NCBI GenBank assembly: GCA_020849105.1
Contig: JADLGW010000028.1
Coordinates: 1-64,000, forward strand
Reading direction: 5' to 3'
DNA length: 64,000 nucleotides
From: Phycisphaerales bacterium
Lineage (GTDB): Bacteria > Planctomycetota > Phycisphaerae > Phycisphaerales > UBA1924
The notes beneath the pieces are model-generated. The model was not told the DNA's origin and searched no databases. It was given only the letters and a program-made list of their open reading frames with translations. Positions 43,477 through 52,220 of the stretch are shown here, piece by piece. A program made the translations under genes and the position numbers. How positions within the stretch are numbered: the first letter of the stretch is position 1; each line of letters opens with the position of its first letter.

Positions 43477-44676
43477 TCAACCCCCGCCGAACATAACGTC
43501 GAACCCGTTTTCAGATTGCTTCACGTCGTCCTTGGTGGGCAGGCGTTCATTCTGGGCGTCCGTCAGGGCCGCCTTCAACTTCGACAGCAGTTGGTCTTCG
43601 AGGTCGCGGACCGCCTTGCGGGCGTCCTTCACGCCGTCGCTGCCGCCGCCTCCGTCGCCCATGGCCCCCTGCATCATGCCGCTGAGCATGCCGCCCTCGG
43701 CGTTCTCCCGATCGGTGATGGCGGCGGCCCACGCGTCGCGGGCGGAGGGGAGTTCGCGGTCCGCCTGCTCCCGGAGCGACCCGAGCGTCTCGCGCTGCTC
43801 GGGGGTCAGGTCGCTGAACTTCTCCGCCGCGGCCAGGCTCTTCTCGGCCAGAGTCTCGCGGTAGACGCGGGGGTAACTGCGCCGCTTGACCTCCGTATCG
43901 AACTTCGTCGCGGCGTCCGCGGGCAGCAGCGGCCGCACAAGCCGTGCGTAGCGCTGGTTGATGTCCCGCAGGCCCTTGGCCATGTCCTCGAACTTCTTCA
44001 TCATGGCACGCATCGCGTCCATGTCCATGTTGCTCGCGGCGTCCATGGCCTTGTCCTGCTGCTCCCTGCCCGCGTCCTGAAGGTCCACCAGCGCCTTGTC
44101 CATCTCCAGTTCGTAGCGGTCCAGGACCGCGGGGAGTTCCGCCGGCGGCGGCGCCTCGCCCAGCGCGCCCGCCGCCACGTCCACGATGTCCACCCCGGCG
44201 CCGCTGACGAAACCGAATCGGAGCCCCTCGTCGCGCCGGCGCATGCGCTCGACCTTCGGCCAGCGAGCCTTCTGGTCCTCGCTGAGCAGGGCCTTCACGT
44301 CGTCGAGGAAGCCGGTCCGCACCTTCTCCATGCGCTCCGTGAAGCCCTTCATCTTCTCGGGCATCTCCGTGCGGTAGAGGGACCAGTCGCGGTCCTCCTG
44401 GGCGCGGCGCCCGATGTCCTGGATCGCCTCCTGCATCTCCTTGCCGATGGCCTTGTACGCGGTCCGGTAGCCCTCGAAGAGGGTGCCCGCCATCTCCTTC
44501 TGGGCGTCGTCCATGCCCAGCACCCTGGCGTACTTGTCGAGGCTCGTGCGCGTGATCGAACCGTCAAAGTCCCCCATGTTCATGGCCATGCCCACCTGCG
44601 CCCGCGCGGGGCCCGGGATGAGCAGCGCGACCATCGCGGCGAGCAGGCAGGCCAGGCGTGAACGGTGGGTCGTCAT
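43477..44676 (-). CDS. Secreted helical protein with LTxxQ-like motifs (paralogue 1 of 3)
   Basis: 399 residues: a signal peptide (about 1-26) then a nearly all-helical, highly charged protein. Four LTxxQ-type motifs are visible: LGMDDAQKEM near 50, LLSEDQKARW near 130, FSDLTPEQRETL near 290 and ALTDAQNERLP near the end. The shared signature RRSYPRVYRETLAEKSL lies about residue 265. LTxxQ motifs occur in the small periplasmic Spy/CpxP chaperones, but these proteins are over twice that length. An internal Met-rich stretch (MDMDAMRAMMKKFEDM) stands out. Two paralogues follow upstream in the same direction; gspE begins 88 nt downstream. Confidence 0.8.
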   Translation of the reverse strand: MTTHRSRLACLLAAMVALLIPGPARAQVGMAMNMGDFDGSITRTSLDKYARVLGMDDAQKEMAGTLFEGYRTAYKAIGKEMQEAIQDIGRRAQEDRDWSLYRTEMPEKMKGFTERMEKVRTGFLDDVKALLSEDQKARWPKVERMRRRDEGLRFGFVSGAGVDIVDVAAGALGEAPPPAELPAVLDRYELEMDKALVDLQDAGREQQDKAMDAASNMDMDAMRAMMKKFEDMAKGLRDINQRYARLVRPLLPADAATKFDTEVKRRSYPRVYRETLAEKSLAAAEKFSDLTPEQRETLGSLREQADRELPSARDAWAAAITDRENAEGGMLSGMMQGAMGDGGGGSDGVKDARKAVRDLEDQLLSKLKAALTDAQNERLPTKDDVKQSENGFDVMFGGG

Positions 44677-44773
44677 GGGGGCTCCGGTGTCAGGGGGCAA
44701 CCGCGGCATCGCCGCGATGGTCAGTATAAACCGGTCGCGGACACCCGCGTTCTTCGCGACGGGCGCTCACGGA

Positions 44774-45991
44774 TCACCCGCCGCCGCCGATGGTGATGAC
44801 CTCCGCGCCGCCCTCGACGACGTGGCGCTGGCCCTCCTCCTCCGGCTTGGGCAGGCGATCCTGCTGCTCCTTGGTCAGGCGATCCTTCAGACGGTCGCGG
44901 AACTTCTGGTCCAGTTCGCGCCGGGCCTTGCGGGCGTCCGTCAGGGCCCGCGGCTCGTCGCCCGTCCGCAGGCTGATGACCGTGCCGCCGCCCATGCTGA
45001 CCGTGCCGCTGCCGGGGTCATCCTCCGACTCCGCGATGGCGTCCGCCCACGCGGAGTTCGCGGTGTCCAGTTCGTGCCGGTAGCGATCAAGGTCGGCGCC
45101 GATCTGCTCCTTCTGATCGGGGGTCAGGTCGCTGAACCCCTGCGCCGCCTTGTACATCTTCATCGCGTAGGGCTCGCGATACACCTGCGGGAAGGACCGG
45201 CGACGGACCTCGGCGAGGAACGCCGGCCGGTCGCCCTCGGCGAGCTGGGTCTCGACGCGGCGGGTGAAGGACTCGTTGATGTCGCGGACACGCCGACCGA
45301 ACTCCTTGGACTCGGCCATCAGCGACTGGAGTGACCCGGCGTCGAAACTCCCGCCGCCCGGATGGGAGCCGTCAAACTCATCCTTGGCGTCCAGTCGCTC
45401 GACCATGACCCGGTCAAGTTCCACCTCGTACTGGCCCAGCGCATCGGCCAGCCCCGGTCCATCGAGGTCCAGCGACCGCGCGACATCGATCAGGTCCACC
45501 GACCCGCCCGACACTCCGCCGGAATGACCCAGGCCCAGCTCGCGCCTCCGCATCCGCTCCACGCCGGGCCAGCGGGCCGATTGCTCCTCGGTGAGCAGGG
45601 CTCTCAGGTCGGACATGAACGACGTCTCGAGCCCGGACACCTTTTTCCGGTAGGCCTTCATGACCTCCGCCGTCTTCTCCTGCTGGGCGCCCCGATCGCC
45701 GGTCTCCTCGATCGATCTCATCAGGACCCCCAACTGGTCCTTGCGTTCCTTCGACGCGGCCTCGTGGGCCCCGCTGTATCCCTCGTACAGCGTCCGCGCC
45801 ATCTCCATCTGCGTGTCGTCGAGAGCAAGCAGCCGCGTGTACTTGTCGAGGCTGCTGCGGGGAATCCGCCCGCTCGCTCCGCCGGGCCCCCCCACGCTGG
45901 TCATCGCGGAGACCATGACCTGCTGCTGGGCGGAAGCAACGCCGCCCAGCCCGATCACCGCGACGACCGCCAGGATGCACGATGCCTTCAT
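44774..45991 (-). CDS. Secreted helical protein with LTxxQ-like motifs (paralogue 2 of 3)
   Basis: 405 residues with a signal peptide (MKASCILAVVAVIGLGGVAS). Same plan as its neighbours: SSLDKYTRLLALDDTQMEMA, LLTEEQSARWPGVERMRRRE, the signature RRRSFPQVYREPYAMKM, FSDLTPDQKEQIG and RLTKEQQDRLPKPEE. It ends in a Gly run (ITIGGGG), as do the other two. It is closest to paralogue 1. It may be a periplasmic chaperone-like or metal/stress-buffering protein; this is inference from motifs only. Confidence 0.8.
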   Translation of the reverse strand: MKASCILAVVAVIGLGGVASAQQQVMVSAMTSVGGPGGASGRIPRSSLDKYTRLLALDDTQMEMARTLYEGYSGAHEAASKERKDQLGVLMRSIEETGDRGAQQEKTAEVMKAYRKKVSGLETSFMSDLRALLTEEQSARWPGVERMRRRELGLGHSGGVSGGSVDLIDVARSLDLDGPGLADALGQYEVELDRVMVERLDAKDEFDGSHPGGGSFDAGSLQSLMAESKEFGRRVRDINESFTRRVETQLAEGDRPAFLAEVRRRSFPQVYREPYAMKMYKAAQGFSDLTPDQKEQIGADLDRYRHELDTANSAWADAIAESEDDPGSGTVSMGGGTVISLRTGDEPRALTDARKARRELDQKFRDRLKDRLTKEQQDRLPKPEEEGQRHVVEGGAEVITIGGGG

Positions 45992-46108
45992 GGGGCTGCT
46001 CCTTCCGCTCGTTGGGGAACCATCCGCCCGCTCAACCGGGAATGAAAGACGCCGGGCACTAGGGATGCGCCCGGCGTCCGATTCCGTCAGTGTATTCGCT
46101 GAGTGAGA

Positions 46109-47398
46109 TTACCCGATCCCGCCGCCGCCCCGCCGCCCCCCCTGCCCGCCCGGGCGGCCGCCGTCCTGCCCACCCCCTCCACGCCGCCGCCCGCCGCCCT
46201 GGCCCTCATCCGGCCCACCGCCCTGCCGGTTCCCCGCCCCTGGACCGCCGCGATCTTCGTTGCTGGGCAGGCGTTCAACCTGCTCGGGCCTCAGGATCTT
46301 CTTCAGGTTGTCCAGGGTCGTTCGATCCAGGTCCCGGCGCTCGCGGCGCAGGTCGCCGAGAGGCCCGTCATCCTGCCCGCGGCCGCGGCGCATGATCTCC
46401 ATGACGCTCATGGTCTCCTCGGCCTTCTGCTGCGCCTCGCCCAGTCGCAGGTTCACGCCCGCCGAATCGCGGGTGTAGGACGCCTGGAGGGCCGCGATCC
46501 CGGTCTTCTGGGTGTCGTCAAGGTCGGCAAAGCCCGCGGCGGCTTCCAGGGCACGGGAAGCCTGAGTGGGCCGGTAGATCTGCGGGAAGGAGGCCCTGCG
46601 CACGGCGTCCTGCCAGGCCGCCTTCTTGTCGTCCGGGAGCATCCCCTCGATCTGGCGGGCGTACTTGGTGTTCACGTCGCGGACGGCGACGGCTGCCTCT
46701 CGGGCCTTGTCGAGGAGTGCCTCGGCCTTCTCCATGTCGCCATCGCGAAAGAGCACGCCGGCCTGCCGCATCGTGTCCTCGGTGACCTCCGTCCGCTTGA
46801 CCAGGGCCCGGTCCAGTTCTTCCTGATACTGCTCGAGCACCGGATCGGCCTGGGCCTTCACCTCCGCGGGGAGTTCGGCCTGTTCGGCCAGTTCCACGAC
46901 GTTGACGCGCTCCCCGCTCATCAGGCCGCGGGGCAGCATCCGGTCGCGGCGGATCAAACGCTCCAGTTGCGGGAAGCGTGCCGACTGGTCGGCCGTCAGA
47001 ACTGCCTTCACGTCGTCCAGAAACGCGGCGTCCATCTTCTTGCGGCTTGCCCGGGCCTCCTCCATCGTCCCTTGAAGCCCCTGCCAGACGCTGGGGTCGC
47101 GCGTGTCCTGGAACTCCGCCCGGACCTTGTCCATCTTCTCGCGGAGGCTGTCGTTCTGGGCATTGGCCTGTTCGGTGTAGCCGTCGTGCAGGGTCTTCAC
47201 CATGTCACGCTGCTCGGGCGTCAGTTGGAGGAAGTCCTCGTAGCGGGTCAGGTCCCGCGTGCTGATTGTCTGGTTCATGCCGCCGAACGGGCCGCCCCCG
47301 AACCCGCCGAAGCGCCCGCCGCCCCCGCCGCCCCCCTGGGCCAGCACCGTCGCCGCCGCCATCGCCACCGCCCCGACAAGCCACACGCCGCGTTTCAT
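46109..47398 (-). CDS. Secreted helical protein with LTxxQ-like motifs (paralogue 3 of 3)
   Basis: 429 residues: a signal peptide (MKRGVWLVGAVAMAAATVLA), a Gly/Phe-rich N-terminal stretch, then the shared helical body: LTRYEDFLQLTPEQRDMV, VLTADQSARFPQLERLIRRD, the signature RRASFPQIYRPTQASRAL, FADLDDTQKTGI and ILRPEQVERLP. It ends in about 55 residues of Gly/Arg-rich low complexity, where the DNA is very G/C-repetitive. It is the most divergent of the three. The start is ATG 47398, where the signal begins. Confidence 0.78.
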   Translation of the reverse strand: MKRGVWLVGAVAMAAATVLAQGGGGGGGRFGGFGGGPFGGMNQTISTRDLTRYEDFLQLTPEQRDMVKTLHDGYTEQANAQNDSLREKMDKVRAEFQDTRDPSVWQGLQGTMEEARASRKKMDAAFLDDVKAVLTADQSARFPQLERLIRRDRMLPRGLMSGERVNVVELAEQAELPAEVKAQADPVLEQYQEELDRALVKRTEVTEDTMRQAGVLFRDGDMEKAEALLDKAREAAVAVRDVNTKYARQIEGMLPDDKKAAWQDAVRRASFPQIYRPTQASRALEAAAGFADLDDTQKTGIAALQASYTRDSAGVNLRLGEAQQKAEETMSVMEIMRRGRGQDDGPLGDLRRERRDLDRTTLDNLKKILRPEQVERLPSNEDRGGPGAGNRQGGGPDEGQGGGRRRGGGGQDGGRPGGQGGRRGGGGIG

Positions 47399-47540
47399 GC
47401 GTTGAACTCCTGTTTGACCCGCCACAGCATCGGCACCGAGGGGGTGCAACGACGGTCCCCCACGGTTATTTCAGAATACCGGCAGGCCGGCCGGGCAGGT
47501 CGTCTCTCCGAATCAACGGCGGGGCATGTCGGCCCCGGGC

Positions 47541-47563
47541 CGCCGCGGAGCAGCGGGGTACCC
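47541..47563. repeat. CGCCGCGGAGCAGCGGGGTACCC repeat (inverted family member)
   Basis: The reverse complement of the repeat type at 20439 and 29967. It lies immediately upstream of the oxidoreductase start at 47573 and may contribute to its leader. Confidence 0.55.
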
Positions 47564-47572
47564 TCTGCCCGC

Positions 47573-48601
47573 GTGGAACTGGGCATCGGCATCATCGGGC
47601 TGGGGTTCATGGGGCGGACCCACCTGCGGGCGTACCGGGCGGCCGCGGCGGCCGGGCTGCCGTGCCGGGTCGTGGCCGTCTGCGACCGCAGCGCGGGCGC
47701 CGAGTCGGCCGGCCGCGGCAACCTCGCGACCGGCGAGCCCGTGGACCTGTCGGGGGCGCGGGTCTACCGGGACGCGGCGGCGCTGCTGGCGGACCCGGGG
47801 GTCGGGGCGGTCAGCGTCTGCACGTACACGGACACGCACGCGAGCCTGGCCGAGGCGGCCCTGGCGGCGGGCAGGCACGTCCTGGTGGAGAAGCCGGTCG
47901 CGCTGGCGAGCGCGGCGGTGCGGCGGCTGGACCAGGCGGCGGTCGCGGCGGGGCGGGTGTGCATGCCGGCGATGTGCATGCGGTTCTGGCCCGGCTGGGA
48001 CTGGCTGCGCGACCGGGTCGTGGGCGGCGAGTTGGGGGCGGTGCGGAGCGTGGCGCTCCAGCGGCTGGGAGCGGGGCCGGGCTGGGCGACGGAGTTCTAC
48101 CGGGATGAGTCCCGCAGCGGCGGGTGCCTGTTCGACCTGCATGTGCACGACGTGGACTTTCTGTACTGGTGCTTCGGCAGGCCGCGGACGGTGTCGTGCG
48201 CGGGCGGGCGGGACCACTTCACGACCTCGTTCCACTTCGACGGCGGGCCGCCGCACGTCACGGCCGAGGCGGCCTGGGACCTGGCGCCGGGGGCGGGCTT
48301 CCGGATGCGGTACACGGCGACATTCGAGCACGCGACGGCCGAGTGGGACCTGGCGCGGACTCCCCCCCTCCCGGCGTTGCTGGTCCACCACTTCCCGGGG
48401 CGGGGGGCCCCCGAGACCGAGGCGGTGCCGCAGCCGCCCGGCACGGGGTACGAGGCGGAGGCGGCGCACTTCGCCCACGCGGTGCTGACGGGTCGCGGCG
48501 ACGTGCGCGCCACCCTGGCGGACGCTGCGGTGGTGACGGAAATCCTGGAGGCGGCCGCGGCGAGCCGGGCCAGCGGGCGGCCGGTGACAGTATTCCAGTA
48601 G
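47573..48601 (+). CDS. Gfo/Idh/MocA-family oxidoreductase
   Basis: 342 residues, probably cytoplasmic. The N-terminal NAD(P)-binding Rossmann fold has GIIGLGFMGRTHLRAY (near residue 5), VSVCTYTDTHASLAEAALAA and the conserved EKP motif (VLVEKPVAL). The C-terminal domain includes RSGGCLFDLHVHDVDFLYW, the usual catalytic HDxD-like region. It likely oxidises or reduces a sugar or inositol; the substrate cannot be told. GTG 47573 was chosen because the Rossmann strand starts there; longer in-frame extension crosses a repeat and the preceding gene's leader. Confidence 0.88.
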   Translation: MELGIGIIGLGFMGRTHLRAYRAAAAAGLPCRVVAVCDRSAGAESAGRGNLATGEPVDLSGARVYRDAAALLADPGVGAVSVCTYTDTHASLAEAALAAGRHVLVEKPVALASAAVRRLDQAAVAAGRVCMPAMCMRFWPGWDWLRDRVVGGELGAVRSVALQRLGAGPGWATEFYRDESRSGGCLFDLHVHDVDFLYWCFGRPRTVSCAGGRDHFTTSFHFDGGPPHVTAEAAWDLAPGAGFRMRYTATFEHATAEWDLARTPPLPALLVHHFPGRGAPETEAVPQPPGTGYEAEAAHFAHAVLTGRGDVRATLADAAVVTEILEAAAASRASGRPVTVFQ

Positions 48602-48664
48602 AAATCCTGGATTCGGCATTGCGGAAACCGGTCGTTGCGGTACGCTGCGAGGGCGGCGGGGCAC

Positions 48665-48772
48665 TGAGCAGATGATCTGCTCGGTTTCTCGCGGCGTGCC
48701 GCGGGCGTAGTCCGCGGGCGTGGCGTGTTTCTTGAACGCAATGCTTGCCCGAATGCGCCCTTGCGGCGTCGT
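48665..48772 (-). pseudogene. Fragment of an endonuclease III (nth)-like gene
   Basis: About 36 codons on the minus strand read FKKHATPADYARGTPRETEQ followed by IICS, closely matching FRKYPTPADYARATPREIEP followed by LIRS in the intact nth at 51420-52154. At DNA level about three quarters of positions agree over the best 75 nt, and weaker similarity extends to TTPQGRIRASIA against TTDAGVNRATPA. It has no start, catalytic Lys or Asp, and ends abruptly on both sides. It lies directly upstream of the dockerin gene at 48801, just as intact nth lies upstream of the paralogous dockerin gene at 52221, but in inverted orientation. Confidence 0.6.
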
Positions 48773-48800
48773 GGCGTTAGGGTGCAAGGGGAGACGCAAC

Positions 48801-49535
48801 ATGCGATGCCGATGCAGCGTCGCCGTTCTCGCCCTCTCGATGGGGGCGACGACCGGGGCCCAGATCGTCAATGGTGATTTCGAGACCGGGAGCCTGACGC
48901 CGTGGTCGATCGGTTTCACGCCGAACGGCGCGACCATCTTCCAACTCGTCGAATCAATCGATATCGACGGTCCCGGGCCGTTGTCGCCAAGCAACGCCGC
49001 GCGGTTCGGCGTGGGCAACGCGGCGCCGCCGAACCAACCGAACCAGGGCATCCTGGTGACACAACTGGTCGCGCTCACGGGCGGGGTGACCTACACGATC
49101 CGGTTGGACTACGCGGCGGTCGTCCAGATCGGCGGGCTGCCCAACAACGACGGCGGTCGGTTCTCGATCATCGTGGACGGAGTGCCGCTCGTCAGCGTCG
49201 CGACCGGGCTCACGCTTCCGACCATCCCGCACTATGGGTCGCTCTCGACGCCGTTCATGCCGCCGACGTCGGGCACCTATTCGGTCGGCGTCATGATCGC
49301 GCGGAACTTCCTGGCCCCCAATGACCTCTCTCAGTATGTGGACAACTTCTCGCTCGGCACCGCGACCTGCTACCCGGACTGCAACGGCGACGGCGCGCTC
49401 AACCTTTCGGACTTCGGGTGCTACCAGACAAGGTTCGCGCTGGGCGAGCCCTACGCCGACTGCAACGGGGACGGCGTGCGGAATCTTGCCGATTTCGGAT
49501 GCTTCCAGACGAAGTTTGCGCTCGGGTGCCCGTAG
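48801..49535 (+). CDS. Secreted GC-type dockerin protein (paralogue of 52221-52961)
   Basis: 244 residues: signal peptide (about 1-20), a beta-sandwich domain of the choice-of-anchor type (QIVNGDFETGSLTPWSIGFT, DIDGPGPLSPSNAARFGVGN, GVTYTIRLDYAAVVQIGG) like PEP-CTERM/CBM-type jelly rolls, and two dockerin-like loops ending TKFALGCP. More than half of its residues match the gene at 52221 along the whole length, so the two are recent duplicates. ATG 48801 follows GGGGAGACGCA. The likely role is extracellular or surface binding; the partner is unknown. Confidence 0.88.
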   Translation: MRCRCSVAVLALSMGATTGAQIVNGDFETGSLTPWSIGFTPNGATIFQLVESIDIDGPGPLSPSNAARFGVGNAAPPNQPNQGILVTQLVALTGGVTYTIRLDYAAVVQIGGLPNNDGGRFSIIVDGVPLVSVATGLTLPTIPHYGSLSTPFMPPTSGTYSVGVMIARNFLAPNDLSQYVDNFSLGTATCYPDCNGDGALNLSDFGCYQTRFALGEPYADCNGDGVRNLADFGCFQTKFALGCP

Positions 49536-49574
49536 CCGCCGTGTCGAAGTCGCAAAGCCGACGTGGACGGCACG

Positions 49575-50615
49575 TCACCAGGTAACCACGATCTTCCCGA
49601 ACTGCTCTCCCGCTTCGAGGCGCTCGTAGGCCTGTGCGGCGCCCGCGGCGGGGAAGGCGCGGTCGACGACCGGGCGGAGCCTGCCGGCGCGGAAGAGGGC
49701 CGTCACCTCGCGGAACTCGTCGCTGGAACCCATCGTCGAGCCGAGCACGCGGAGTTGGTTCCAGAACAGGCGGGCCAGGTCGGTGGTCGCGTCCGGGCCG
49801 CTGGTGGCGCCGGGGCAGACGTACGCCCCGCCGCGGGCCAGCGACTTGATGCTGTTGAGGTGGGTGGCCTTGCCGCTGGAGTCGACGGCCATATCGATGC
49901 CGCGTCTGTTGGTCCAGCCCCGCACGTCGCGTGACCAGTCCTGCCCGGTGTCGAGGATGGTGAAGTCGGCGCCGAGGGATTTCGCGCGGTCCAGTTTCCA
50001 TTGGTGTCGGCTGGTGACGGCGACCGGACAGGCGAGGTGCTTCGCGATCGAAAGTGCCGCGGTGGCGACCCCGCCGCCGATGCCGGTGATGAGGACCGCC
50101 TGCCCGGGGCGGAGGTTGCCCTTGGTGACCATCATCGAGTACGCCGTGAGGGCGCAGAGCCCGAACGCCGCCGCCTCCGCCGCGTCGGCATCGCCGACGG
50201 GGGCGAGGTTGGCCGCCGGCGCGAGGAACCGCTCGGCGAGCATCCCGTTGTGGTGCTCGCCGATCAGTTGGTAGGCGGGGGCGAGGGTGGAGGCGGGCGG
50301 GTCGTCGGGGTGGGAGCGATCCGGCTGGCGGACGGCGGCGTTCACGATGACGCGGCGGCCGACCCAGGCGGGGTCCACGCCGGGGCCCACTTCTTCGACG
50401 GTGCCGCACGCATCGCACCCACTGACGCGCGGATAGGTCAGGTCCAGCCCCGGCACGCCGCGCCCGACCCACAGGTCCATCTGGTTCAGGGCGGTGGCGA
50501 GCGCGCGGACCAGGGCCTGCCCCGGCCCCGGCACCCCAGGCTCCGGCCAATCGGCGACATGGGTGATGTTCGGCGCGACGGGCCTGCCCTGCTTCGTGAC
50601 GACGACGGCTCGCAT
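49575..50615 (-). CDS. Zinc-independent quinone-oxidoreductase-like MDR protein
   Basis: 346 residues of the medium-chain dehydrogenase/reductase fold: N-terminal GroES-like domain (LATALNQMDLWVGRGVPG, SGCDACGTVEEVGPGVD), then the NADPH-binding domain (GQAVLITGIGGGVATAALSI with the glycine-rich motif, and SLGADFTILDTG). The catalytic and structural zinc cysteines of alcohol dehydrogenases are not evident, which points to the quinone-oxidoreductase branch. The start is ATG 50615 (MRAVVVTKQG). Convergent with the dockerin gene at 48801. Substrate unknown. Confidence 0.88.
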   Translation of the reverse strand: MRAVVVTKQGRPVAPNITHVADWPEPGVPGPGQALVRALATALNQMDLWVGRGVPGLDLTYPRVSGCDACGTVEEVGPGVDPAWVGRRVIVNAAVRQPDRSHPDDPPASTLAPAYQLIGEHHNGMLAERFLAPAANLAPVGDADAAEAAAFGLCALTAYSMMVTKGNLRPGQAVLITGIGGGVATAALSIAKHLACPVAVTSRHQWKLDRAKSLGADFTILDTGQDWSRDVRGWTNRRGIDMAVDSSGKATHLNSIKSLARGGAYVCPGATSGPDATTDLARLFWNQLRVLGSTMGSSDEFREVTALFRAGRLRPVVDRAFPAAGAAQAYERLEAGEQFGKIVVTW

Positions 50616-50665
50616 GACGAAACCGTACGCCGCGTTCGCGGAGGGGGCGCGGAGAAGAACTGAAT

Positions 50666-50806
<141 letters not shown>

Positions 50807-50829
50807 TTCAAGTCCTCGTACTGTTGTGG

Positions 50830-51423
50830 ATGCTGCGGATCGTGCAGGTTGTCCATGTTGTCGCGGCCGGGGTGTGGCTCGGGGCGCTGGTGATGAGGGG
50901 GGTGCAGGCGGCCCTGGTATTCCGCACCATGCGATCGATCAGGCCCACCCTGCCGGACTTCGCGGCCTACCCCGGCGAACACTGGCGCCTGGCGGGCGGG
51001 ATGCTGACGTCGCGGCTGTTCGTCGCGTCGGACGTGGTGCAGTTCGTGTGCCTGATGGCCTGCGGCGTCACATTCACCATTGCCGTGCTGGGGCTGGGGC
51101 TGCCGGTGCGGCGGGCGTCCTGCTCCGTGGGCGGGGCGGTCATCATCGCGCTGGTCGCGGTGCTCAGTTACCAGTTCTTCGTGCTCACACCGAACCTGAC
51201 GGAGCACATGCAGGCATACTGGGATGCCGCCCGGGCGGGCAGCATCGCGGCCGCGGACTCGCACCGGGCCGCGGTGGATGCCCTGCACCCGACGGCCCGG
51301 GCGCTGATGACGACCGACGCGGCGCTGGTGCTGGTGCTGCTCGTGGCCGGGGCGTGGTCGATGACGCCGCCACGGGCGGGCCCGGAACTCCAGGAGCCGG
51401 GGCTGATGGGGCGGGGCCGATGA
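50830..51423 (+). CDS. Integral membrane protein, DUF4149-like
   Basis: 197 residues with four hydrophobic segments: RIVQVVHVVAAGVWLGALVM near the N-terminus, then about residues 70-90, 100-120 and 165-185. The first helix with HVVAAGVWLGALV and the PNLTEHM segment resemble the DUF4149/TMEM205-like group; no function is known. ATG 50830 is preferred because upstream sequence belongs to the repeat element. The stop overlaps the nth start (ATGA), so it is coupled to nth. Confidence 0.72.
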   Translation: MLRIVQVVHVVAAGVWLGALVMRGVQAALVFRTMRSIRPTLPDFAAYPGEHWRLAGGMLTSRLFVASDVVQFVCLMACGVTFTIAVLGLGLPVRRASCSVGGAVIIALVAVLSYQFFVLTPNLTEHMQAYWDAARAGSIAAADSHRAAVDALHPTARALMTTDAALVLVLLVAGAWSMTPPRAGPELQEPGLMGRGR

Positions 51424-52154
51424 ACGCCCGCCAGCGGCCCGTGGACCCGGAATGGCCCTTTGAACTGCCCGTCGTTTCGGCGGCCGAGAAACGGCGTGCG
51501 GCCGCACTCGCGCGGGCGCTCGCAAAGGCGTACCCCGATGCCCGCTGCGAACTCAACTACACCTCGCCGCACGAACTGCTGGTCGCAACGATCCTGTCGG
51601 CGCAGACCACCGACGCGGGTGTGAACAGGGCGACGCCGGCGCTCTTCAGGAAGTACCCCACGCCGGCCGACTACGCCCGCGCGACGCCGCGGGAGATCGA
51701 GCCGCTGATCCGCTCGACCGGGTTCTATCGCAACAAGGCCCGGGCGGTCCATGAGGCGATGGCAGCCGTGGTCGATCGCTTCGGTGGCACCGTGCCGCGG
51801 ACGATGAAGGAGTTGCTGTCTCTGCGGGGCGTGGCACGAAAGACGGCCAACGTGGTGCTGGGCAATGCCTACGGGATCAACGTCGGGTTCGTGGTGGACA
51901 CGCACATCGAGCGGCTGTCCAAGCGGTTCGGGCTGGCGCCGTGGGGGGCAAACGTGGCGACGGTGGAGCGGCGGCTGATGGCCCTGTTCCCGCGCCGGCG
52001 GTGGTGCGACCTGTCGCACATGATCATCTGGCACGGGCGGCGGGCGTGCACGGCAAGGGGCAAGGGGTGCTCCTCGCACCCGATCTGCCAGAGGTTCGGG
52101 GTGGCGTGCGAGCGGCGGGCGAGTGCGACCCGCCGGCCCGTGGAGGCACGGTGA
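51420..52154 (+). CDS. nth: Endonuclease III
   Basis: A base-excision glycosylase/AP lyase that removes oxidised pyrimidines. 244 residues: LLVATILSAQTTDAGVN, the helix-hairpin-helix LLSLRGVARKTANVVLGN with the catalytic Lys, and the catalytic Asp in FVVDTHIERLSKRFG. The iron-sulphur cluster region has four cysteines, but spaced C-x6-C-x5-C-x6-C rather than the usual C-x6-C-x2-C-x5-C (a His sits where the third Cys is expected), so the cluster may be altered. The ATG overlaps the membrane gene by 4 nt. Confidence 0.94.
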   Translation: MNARQRPVDPEWPFELPVVSAAEKRRAAALARALAKAYPDARCELNYTSPHELLVATILSAQTTDAGVNRATPALFRKYPTPADYARATPREIEPLIRSTGFYRNKARAVHEAMAAVVDRFGGTVPRTMKELLSLRGVARKTANVVLGNAYGINVGFVVDTHIERLSKRFGLAPWGANVATVERRLMALFPRRRWCDLSHMIIWHGRRACTARGKGCSSHPICQRFGVACERRASATRRPVEAR

Positions 52155-52173
52155 GGCGCTCGCAGGAATTGTC

Positions 52174-52201
52174 TTGACTCCCGGCGGCGAAACAGTAGAG
52201 T
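52174..52201 (+). promoter_or_regulatory. Sigma-70-like promoter of the dockerin gene at 52221
   Basis: TTGACT (52174-52179), a 16-nt spacer and TAGAGT (52196-52201). It gives a very short leader before the AAAGGAG site and ATG 52221. Similar spacing is seen upstream of the left-edge dockerin gene. Confidence 0.5.
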
Positions 52202-52220
52202 GGCGCCAAAGGAGACCTTC

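Noticed and set aside
46103-47572. Long in-frame extension before the Gfo/Idh/MocA oxidoreductase
   Set aside because: It runs antisense to the third LTxxQ paralogue, and the Rossmann strand starts at GTG 47573.
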